64,000 bases of DNA. Origin: Streptomyces sp. TRM64462 (lineage in GTDB: Bacteria > Actinomycetota > Actinomycetes > Streptomycetales > Streptomycetaceae). A model generated the notes under the pieces. It was not told where the DNA came from. It ran no database searches and saw nothing but the letters and a program-made list of their open reading frames with translations. This document shows positions 58,380 to 64,000 of the stretch, one piece after another. Within the stretch, counting starts at the first letter, position 1. Every line of letters begins with the position of its first letter. The position numbers were made by a program, and so were the translations under genes. The stretch spans positions 1 through 64,000 of the forward strand of contig NZ_JABWDV010000227.1 in assembly GCF_013362995.1 (NCBI RefSeq), written 5' to 3'.

Positions 58380-59647
58380 GCGACGCTCACCGCCGTTCCC
58401 CGGGCCATCGGCCCGAACAGCAGCGTCGCGACCGGCGGGACGCGGTCCGCCGGCACGCCCATGACGGGCGCGACGAGCGCGGACACGGCGCGCTGCTCGG
58501 CGGCGGTGGAGGACACGGCCGTGTTCCCGGCACCGGAACCGGAACCGGCGTCGACGTCCTTCGTACCGTCGCGGAGCTTGGTGTGGGGCGCCGGGACGTT
58601 CGGGTGCGGCAGCCCTCTGCAGTTCGGGCCGGAGCGTTCGGCATAGCGCGGTTCCTCGCCGGGGCGGTAAGGGGGACGGGGGTGTACGAGTTCGAGCGTG
58701 ATCCGCATGCGGCCGCCCCTGAACGCCTCCTCGGACGCGGCCTCCTGACGGACCAGCCCCTCCAGGAGGCACGGGTACTCGGGGGAGTAGCGGGCGAACA
58801 GTGCCAGCGTGGGGCGGGAGACGCGGCCCAGCGTGATGATCCGGTCGGCGTTCTCGTCGAGGAAGGCCTCGGCCGTGCCGGACACGGTCGCCGTGGATGT
58901 CAGGAAGGACGCGAGCCGGTCCTTCTGCTCGACGACCGTCCGGCTGGTGGTGAGCGTGTTGTCGAGGATCCGCAGCAGATCGGGCGCGGCGTCCCCGTAC
59001 ACCTCCGCGACGTCCGCGAACCGCTTGATGTCCTCCCGGAGGGACGGCATGTGCGGGTTGAGCTTCCGCAGATAGGCGTCCAGCCGGGTCAGGTTGTCGC
59101 CGATCTCGTCGCCGCGCCCGTCGAGCGCCGTGGCGAACGCCGACAGCGTGGCGTTCAGCTTCGCGGGCTGGACGGTGCGCAGCAGCGGCAGCAGATCGTT
59201 CATCAGGCGCTGGAGCTCGATGCCGACGGTGGTGCGGTCCTGCGTGATGACGTCGCCGTCCCGGATGTGCCGCCCCGCGCCCGGGGAGGCGGGCGCGACG
59301 AGGTCGACGTACTTCTCGCCGAAGAGGGTCTTCGGCAGCAGCCGGGCGTGCACGTCGGCGGGGATACGGGGCACGTGCTCGGGCTTCAGGGCGAGCGACA
59401 GCGTCGCCTTCTCGCCGTCGGCCCGCACCTCCCGCACCTCGCCGACGAGCAGGCCGCGCAGCTTGACGTCGGCGCGCGGCTCCAGCTGGTTGCCGAGCGT
59501 GCCGGCCTCCAGGGTGACCCGTACGACGGGTGTGAACACCTGCTGGTACACGGCGACGGTCAGGGACAGCAGCAGGGCGATGACGAGGAGGAACAGGACC
59601 CCGTACACCCGCAGCCGCTTCGCACTCGTGGTGGTGGTCGTGGACAT
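58376..59647 (-). CDS. mceA: Mce family protein, MceA position
   Basis: 423 residues from ATG 59647 (MSTTTTTSAKR). N-terminal helix (VLFLLVIALLLSLTVAVY), MCE domain (VRVTLEAGTLGNQLEPRADVKL), helical region, and a C-terminal part with CLLEGLVRQE and GPNCRGLPHPNVP, conserved in MceA. It lies eight bases downstream of the second permease gene. Confidence 0.9.
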   Translation of the reverse strand: MSTTTTTSAKRLRVYGVLFLLVIALLLSLTVAVYQQVFTPVVRVTLEAGTLGNQLEPRADVKLRGLLVGEVREVRADGEKATLSLALKPEHVPRIPADVHARLLPKTLFGEKYVDLVAPASPGAGRHIRDGDVITQDRTTVGIELQRLMNDLLPLLRTVQPAKLNATLSAFATALDGRGDEIGDNLTRLDAYLRKLNPHMPSLREDIKRFADVAEVYGDAAPDLLRILDNTLTTSRTVVEQKDRLASFLTSTATVSGTAEAFLDENADRIITLGRVSRPTLALFARYSPEYPCLLEGLVRQEAASEEAFRGGRMRITLELVHPRPPYRPGEEPRYAERSGPNCRGLPHPNVPAPHTKLRDGTKDVDAGSGSGAGNTAVSSTAAEQRAVSALVAPVMGVPADRVPPVATLLFGPMARGTAVSVA

Positions 59648-59655
59648 CGGCGGCG

Positions 59656-60483
59656 CTACCCCGCTATCCGTACGGTCGTGTGGGCGCCCCAGATGGCGAG
59701 GCTCAGGAAGAAGTCCAGGACGTTGATCGCGACGATCGACGTGCGCACGCCCCGGCCGACCGCGACGCCGACCCCGGCGGGGCCGCCGCTCGCGTGGTAG
59801 CCGTAGTAGCAGTGGACCAGGATGATCACGACGGCGAAGACGATCACCTTGCCGAAGGACCACAGCACGTCCTCGGGCGGCAGGTACTGCTGGAAGTAGT
59901 GGTCGTACGTGCCCGTGGACTGGCCGTAGTAGCCGGTCGTGATGGTGCGGGCGGCGAAGTACGAGGACAGCAGCCCGACCACGTACAGCGGGATCACGGC
60001 GACGAACCCGGCGATCATGCGGGTGGTGACGAGGAACGGCAGGGACGGCACGCCCATCACTTCCAGCGCGTCCGTCTCCTCGCTGATCCGCATGGCGCCG
60101 AGCTGCGCCGTGAAGCCGGCGCCGACGGTCGCGGACAGCGCGAGGCCGGCGACGAGCGGGGCGATCTCGCGGGTGTTGAAGTACGCGGACAGGAACGCGA
60201 CGAAGTTCGACGTACCGAGCTGGTTGAGCGCCGCGTAGCCCTGGAGGCCCACCTCGGTGCCGGTGAAGAACGACAGGAACGCGATGACGCCGACGGTGCC
60301 GCCGACGACCGCGAGCGCCCCGCGCCCGAAGCTGACCTCGGCGAGCAGCCGCAGGACCTCCTTCTTGTAGCGGCGCAGGGTGCGGCCGGTCCAGGCCAGG
60401 GAGCGGCCGTAGAAGACGAGTTGGGCGCCCAGCTCTTCGAGGTGGCGGGCGAGCGGTGTGAGCAGTGGAGTGGCCATCGTCAT
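59656..60483 (-). CDS. yrbEB: MlaE/YrbE permease (second)
   Basis: 275 residues from ATG 60483, overlapping the stop of the first permease (ATGA); ATG 60477 is possible. MlaE family: five to six membrane helices, with the conserved EVSFGRGALAVVGGTVGV region and the E-x-D loop RISEETDALEVMGVPSLPFLV that contacts the ATPase. Partner of the first YrbE in the heterodimeric permease. Confidence 0.9.
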   Translation of the reverse strand: MTMATPLLTPLARHLEELGAQLVFYGRSLAWTGRTLRRYKKEVLRLLAEVSFGRGALAVVGGTVGVIAFLSFFTGTEVGLQGYAALNQLGTSNFVAFLSAYFNTREIAPLVAGLALSATVGAGFTAQLGAMRISEETDALEVMGVPSLPFLVTTRMIAGFVAVIPLYVVGLLSSYFAARTITTGYYGQSTGTYDHYFQQYLPPEDVLWSFGKVIVFAVVIILVHCYYGYHASGGPAGVGVAVGRGVRTSIVAINVLDFFLSLAIWGAHTTVRIAG

Positions 60484-61250
60484 CCCCTCTGCGGAACGAG
60501 CTGGAAGTAGACGGCGGTCATCACGAAGTTCGTGACGAAGAGCAACATGAAGGTGATGACCACGGACTGGTTCACGGCGTCGCCCACGCCCTTCGGCCCG
60601 CCCTTCGCCGTGAGCCCCTTGTACGAGGCGACGATCGCGGCGATCGCCCCGAAGACCAGGGCTTTCAGCTCGGCCGCCCACAGGTCCGAGAGCTGGGCGA
60701 GCGTGGTGAACGAGGCAAGGTACGCGCCGGGGGTGCCGTTCTGGAGGACGACGTTGAAGACGTAACCGCCGGCCACGCCGACGACCGAGACCAGGCCGTT
60801 GAGCAGGACGGCCACGAGCATGGTGGCCAGGACGCGGGGCACGACGAGCCGGTGGATCGGGTCGATGCCGAGGACCTGGAGGGCGTCGATCTCCTCCCGG
60901 ATCTTCCGGGCGCCGAGGTCCGCGCAGATCGCCGTGCCGCCGGCGCCGGCGATCAGCAGCGCGGTCACGATGGGGGAGGCCTCGCGCAGCACGGCGAGCA
61001 CGGAGGCGGCCCCGGAGAACGACTGCGCCCCGAGCTGCCGCGTCAGGCCGCCGATCTGCAGCGCGATCACCGCGCCGAACGGGATGGAGACCAGGGCGGT
61101 CGGCAGGATGGTGACGCCCGCGATGAACCAGGCCTGCTGAAGGAACTCCCGGATCTGGAACGGCCGCCGCGGCAGCGCGCGCAGAACGTCCAGCGCCATG
61201 GCGAACAGGGCCCCGGTGTGCCGCAACCCGGCAGTAGGCGAAAAACTCAC
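60480..61250 (-). CDS. yrbEA: MlaE/YrbE permease (first)
   Basis: 256 residues from GTG 61250 overlapping the ATPase stop. MlaE family with IPFGAVIALQIGGLTRQLGA, ADLGARKIREEIDALQVLGI (coupling loop) and six hydrophobic segments. Longer in-frame extensions upstream are translations of the ATPase repeat tail in another frame and are not real. Confidence 0.9.
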   Translation of the reverse strand: MSFSPTAGLRHTGALFAMALDVLRALPRRPFQIREFLQQAWFIAGVTILPTALVSIPFGAVIALQIGGLTRQLGAQSFSGAASVLAVLREASPIVTALLIAGAGGTAICADLGARKIREEIDALQVLGIDPIHRLVVPRVLATMLVAVLLNGLVSVVGVAGGYVFNVVLQNGTPGAYLASFTTLAQLSDLWAAELKALVFGAIAAIVASYKGLTAKGGPKGVGDAVNQSVVITFMLLFVTNFVMTAVYFQLVPQRG

Positions 61251-62668
61251 GACCGACCCCCCTCGCCCCCGGCGCCGCCGCCAGGACCGCCTCCCGCACC
61301 CACGCCCTGCCCTGCGCCCGCGCCCGGTGCGTCCCCCGTGCGGTCCTCCGCATCCGGGGCGTCTCCCGCGTCCGCGTCCGGGGCCTGTCCCGTGCCCGCG
61401 TCCGCGTCCGGGGCGTCTCCCGTGCCCGCGTCCGCGTCCGGGGCCTGTCCCGCGCCCCCGTCCGCGTCCGGGGCGTCTCCCGCGCCCCCGTCCGCGTCCG
61501 GGGCGTCTCCCGTGCCCGCGCCTGTGGCCTGTCCCGTGCCCGAGTCCGGGGCATCTCCCGCGTCCGCACCCGCGCTTGAGGCCGGTCCGGTGCCCGCCTC
61601 CACGTCCGGGGCGTCTCCCGTGTCCGCCTCCGTGCCCGGGGCCTGTCCCGTGTCCGCCTCCGCGCCCCGGGCGTCTCCCGTTGTGGGCAGGCGTCCCGCA
61701 GGGCGGGACGGGTGGGCACAACGGGACCCGTCGCCGGAACCCGAGTCCGCCCCCACCAGCGACGCCTCACGCTCCGCGATGGCCTGCCACCGGGGCGGCC
61801 GGACCACCCCCGGGCTCGGCAGGAGCCGGGGCGTCAGCGGCGCCCCCGGCGCTCCGGACGCGGACGCGTCCAGCCCCGCCAGCTCCGCCTCCACCTGCCC
61901 CGCGTCCTTCTCCTCCGCCATCCCGATCGGCCCCTGCATCCGCCCGTTCAGGAACTGCCCCACCACCGGCTCGTCACTGCTCAGCAGCTCCTCCCGCGGC
62001 CCGAACATCACCAGCTCCCGCCGGAACAGCAGCCCGATGTTGTCCGGCACCTGCCGGGCGGACGCGATGTCGTGCGTGACGATCAGGAAGGTCGCGTCGA
62101 TCTGCGCGTTGAGGTCCACGATGAGCTGGTTCAGATACGCGACGCGCACCGGGTCGAGCCCCGAGTCGGGCTCGTCGAACAGGATGATCTCCGGGTCGAG
62201 CACCAGCGCCCGCGCGAGCCCGGCCCGCTTCCGCATACCGCCCGAGATCTCGCCGGGCAGCTTCTCCTCGGCGCCGATCAGTCCGACCATGTCCATCTTC
62301 TCGAGGACGATGCGCCGGACCTCGCTCTCCGGCTTGCGCGTGTGCTCCCGCAGCGGGAAGGCGATGTTGTCGTACAGGTTCATCGACCCGAACAGCGCGC
62401 CGTCCTGGAAGAGCACGCCGAAGAGCTTCCGCACCTCGTACAGCTCGTGCTCACGCAGCCGCGTGATGTCCTGCCCGGCGACGCGAATGGACCCCCGGTC
62501 CGGCTTCAGCAGCCCGACGAGCGTCTTCAGGAACACCGACTTGCCCGTGCCCGAAGGCCCGAGCAGCACGGACACCTCCCCGGCGGGCAGCGTCAGCGAG
62601 ACGTCCTGCCAGATGACCTGGTGGCCGAAGGATTTGGTCAACCCTTCCACACAGATCTCGACACCCAT
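61247..62668 (-). CDS. mkl: Mce ABC-transporter ATPase (Mkl/MlaF) with repeat tail
   Basis: 473 residues from ATG 62668 (GTG 62677 also possible). ABC motifs: LLGPSGTGKSVFL, FQDGALFGSMN (Q-loop), ISGGMRKRAGLARAL (signature), ILFDEPDSGLDP and IVTHD. The canonical domain ends near residue 250. A ~75-residue linker and then ~145 residues of GDAPDADAGTGQAPDADA-type repeats follow. That tail is acidic and not known from Mla/Mkl proteins I recall; it should lie in the cytosol. First gene of the mce operon, 84 bases after the sigma-factor gene. Confidence 0.88.
   Translation of the reverse strand: MGVEICVEGLTKSFGHQVIWQDVSLTLPAGEVSVLLGPSGTGKSVFLKTLVGLLKPDRGSIRVAGQDITRLREHELYEVRKLFGVLFQDGALFGSMNLYDNIAFPLREHTRKPESEVRRIVLEKMDMVGLIGAEEKLPGEISGGMRKRAGLARALVLDPEIILFDEPDSGLDPVRVAYLNQLIVDLNAQIDATFLIVTHDIASARQVPDNIGLLFRRELVMFGPREELLSSDEPVVGQFLNGRMQGPIGMAEEKDAGQVEAELAGLDASASGAPGAPLTPRLLPSPGVVRPPRWQAIAEREASLVGADSGSGDGSRCAHPSRPAGRLPTTGDARGAEADTGQAPGTEADTGDAPDVEAGTGPASSAGADAGDAPDSGTGQATGAGTGDAPDADGGAGDAPDADGGAGQAPDADAGTGDAPDADAGTGQAPDADAGDAPDAEDRTGDAPGAGAGQGVGAGGGPGGGAGGEGGRS
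61330..61680. repeat. Minisatellite within the ATPase gene
   Basis: The units CCGCGTCCGGGGC and TCTCCCGTGCCCG, about 18 bases each and combined into ~36-base periods, recur 15 or more times in frame. They encode the Asp/Ala/Pro/Gly repeats of the Mkl tail. Copy number is likely variable between strains. Confidence 0.75.
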
Positions 62669-62752
62669 CCGGTTCACCCTTCAGCGGGGAGCAGCTCGAC
62701 ATCTGCTCTACGGGGAAGGGCGGGCCGTCCGTCGCGGAAACCCGAAGATTTT

Positions 62753-63853
62753 TTACGGCGTCGAAACCGGCGGCGTCACAGGTACGGGTACGGGCACCAC
62801 GGGCACGGAGGTCGGCACAGGAACGGGCAGCGGAACGGACGCCTCGGGCACCGACGCCTCGGGCAGCGGCACGTCAGGCACATCAGGCACGTCAGGCACG
62901 TCCAGCACCTCAGGCAGCACCGGTGCGTCCACCGCAGGCAGCGGCGCCTCCGGTACGGCCACCTCCGGAACCTCCACCCCAGGCACCGCCACCTCCGGCA
63001 GCAGCGACGGCAGCCCACCCGGGCCGGAGGGCCGCACGGCCTCGCGCTCCGCCTCCGGGGGCGTGCCGCCGGGACCGGCGGCCGGCCGGCCGTACCCCAC
63101 AGGGTCCACGCCCGCTGTCACCACCGGCCCTGGCGACCCGCCAGGCGCCGGCGCGCCGGCATCCCCGGCCGGGCCCGTGCCCCCGCCCTCGTAGGCGAAC
63201 GGCAGCACCATCCCCACCACGGCCAGCGCCGCGGCCGCCGACGAGACGGCGACCGCCTGCGGGACCGAGGCCGACGCCGAGGTCGTCGCCGATGCCGACG
63301 CCCGCCCGCCGCGCCCGAACAGCCACAGCAGCGCGACCCCGAGCGTCCCGGCCAGCGAGTCGCGCAGCGTCCGCCGGGCCCGGGCCAGCAGCGACTCGAC
63401 GGCCCGGTGGCTCAGCCCCATCTCCCGCGCGACCTGCTCGACGTCCCGGTCCTGTGCCTTCAGCCGCAGCGCCTCCGCCTGCCGGGCTGGCAGCTCACGG
63501 CTCCGGTACGCGATCCAGCGCGCCTCCGCCCGGTCGCAGACGACCTCGTCGACCGGCGCGGGGCCCGGCGCTGTCAGCTTCGGCAGGGCCCGTACCTCGG
63601 CCTCGCGGTGCACCTGCCGGTGCCGGTCGACGCACAGCCGCATGGTGACCGTCGTCAGCCAGGCGCCGAGCCGGGCGTCGTCCAGGTGCGGGTTCTCGGC
63701 GGCGCGCAGCATCGCCTCGTGCACGGCGTCCTCGGCGTCCTCGGCACTGACCGATCTGCGCCGGGCCACCTTCAGGAGCTGTTCACGGTGGCTCCACATA
63801 CGGTGCCACCGCACGTGGGCAGCATCGTCTGGACGTGGGTCCGTCGTCGCCAT
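62753..63853 (-). CDS. ECF sigma factor with membrane-anchored C-terminal tail
   Basis: 366 residues. Region 2 is at ~20-85 (EDAEDAVHEAMLRAAE, RLGAWLTTVTMRLCVDRH) and region 4 at ~118-165 (LPARQAEALRLKAQDRD, LSHRAVESLLARARRTL). Next a transmembrane helix (residues 198-221), then ~145 residues of Pro/Val-rich repeat (VPDVPDVPDVPLPEASVPE) predicted outside. Fused sensors of this type can replace a separate anti-sigma factor; none is adjacent. It sits directly upstream of the mce operon on the same strand with no terminator seen, so control of, or cotranscription with, mce is likely. Confidence 0.85.
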   Translation of the reverse strand: MATTDPRPDDAAHVRWHRMWSHREQLLKVARRRSVSAEDAEDAVHEAMLRAAENPHLDDARLGAWLTTVTMRLCVDRHRQVHREAEVRALPKLTAPGPAPVDEVVCDRAEARWIAYRSRELPARQAEALRLKAQDRDVEQVAREMGLSHRAVESLLARARRTLRDSLAGTLGVALLWLFGRGGRASASATTSASASVPQAVAVSSAAAALAVVGMVLPFAYEGGGTGPAGDAGAPAPGGSPGPVVTAGVDPVGYGRPAAGPGGTPPEAEREAVRPSGPGGLPSLLPEVAVPGVEVPEVAVPEAPLPAVDAPVLPEVLDVPDVPDVPDVPLPEASVPEASVPLPVPVPTSVPVVPVPVPVTPPVSTP

Positions 63854-63946
63854 GAGGGCCCCTTCGCGCTCACAACAATGGCAGGGCAGGCCGCGACGTT
63901 ACCCCCGGGTACGCCGTGTTGTGGAGGGGCGGAGGCGCAGTGAGTC

Positions 63947-64000
63947 CTAACCGTTGCCGGTGCCCGCCCCCGCTTCCGGCAGCAGCCCGCCGTCCAGGGC
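63947..64000 (-). CDS. 3' end of a gene entering from beyond the window
   Basis: The minus strand reads an open frame to the window edge, ending LDGGLLPEAGAGTGNG then TAG at 63947-63949. Codon usage fits a real C-terminus but there is too little to identify. Confidence 0.35.
   Translation of the reverse strand, partial: ALDGGLLPEAGAGTGNG

Noticed and set aside
61330-61680. A CRISPR-like array because of regular repeats
   Set aside because: Units are short, contiguous and in frame with the ATPase; there are no unique spacers and no cas genes.

Overview
The window is high-GC actinobacterial chromosome, almost certainly Streptomyces. Coding is dense, GTG starts and 4-base start/stop overlaps are frequent, and a recognisable Streptomyces core block is present: ssd, tad genes, helicase, bldG with its anti-sigma partner, H+-pyrophosphatase, topA, a tmk fusion and holB. 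No phage structural genes, rRNA or CRISPR arrays were seen; there is one tRNA (Thr, CGT).

Layout. (1) 0-7.2 kb: a SulP transporter/beta-carbonic anhydrase fusion, a lipoprotein with a deacetylase-like fold, a CooC/MinD-type ATPase, a degenerate Fic-like protein and a HAD-IB phosphatase. (2) 7.7-11.9 kb and 26.9-28.0 kb: one Tad/Flp pilus-type locus (ssd-tadA-tadB-tadC-prepilin-tadE-tadE-like) split in two. (3) 11.88-26.94 kb: a mobile element of about 15.1 kb sitting inside the small Flp-type prepilin (DUF4244-like) gene. It has short imperfect terminal inverted repeats and a three-gene recombinase operon of Tn554 type (two tyrosine recombinases plus a coiled-coil protein) at its right end. 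It carries a complete Gabija-type anti-phage pair (gajA/gajB) of visibly lower GC, and a divergent cluster of eight or nine genes: XRE/TPR regulator, YdcF, WbqC, a serine-recombinase-like small protein, a RsbW-type ATPase, an unknown protein, an S-adenosylhomocysteine-hydrolase-like protein, a NUDIX hydrolase and an 85-aa protein. I know of no described function for that cluster as a unit.

(4) 27.8-47.4 kb: conserved core genes, namely a DEAD/DEAH helicase with a DUF1998-like tail, bldG and its anti-sigma factor, hppA, a secreted lipoprotein, a methyltransferase, topA, the MFS-like/thymidylate kinase/coiled-coil fusion, DNA polymerase III delta prime, a secreted SlpD/E-type peptidase and tRNA-Thr. 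(5) 47.5-51.2 kb: a small acyl-assembly cluster of an AurF-like diiron oxygenase facing KAS III, ACP and KAS II. (6) 51.2-63.9 kb: a complete mce lipid-import operon on the minus strand (ATPase, two permeases, six Mce proteins, two Mce-associated proteins). It is preceded on the same strand by an ECF sigma factor with a membrane-anchored C-terminal tail.

The most striking point is the element in the prepilin gene. The insertion lies at the start of the mature pilin helix, the interrupted frame reads straight through again if the element is removed at the repeated GAT, and tadA/B/C are left upstream while tadE and its partner are downstream. The host may therefore trade Tad function for carriage of Gabija and the unknown cluster, possibly reversibly. 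The junctions and frame are read from the sequence; reversibility is inference.
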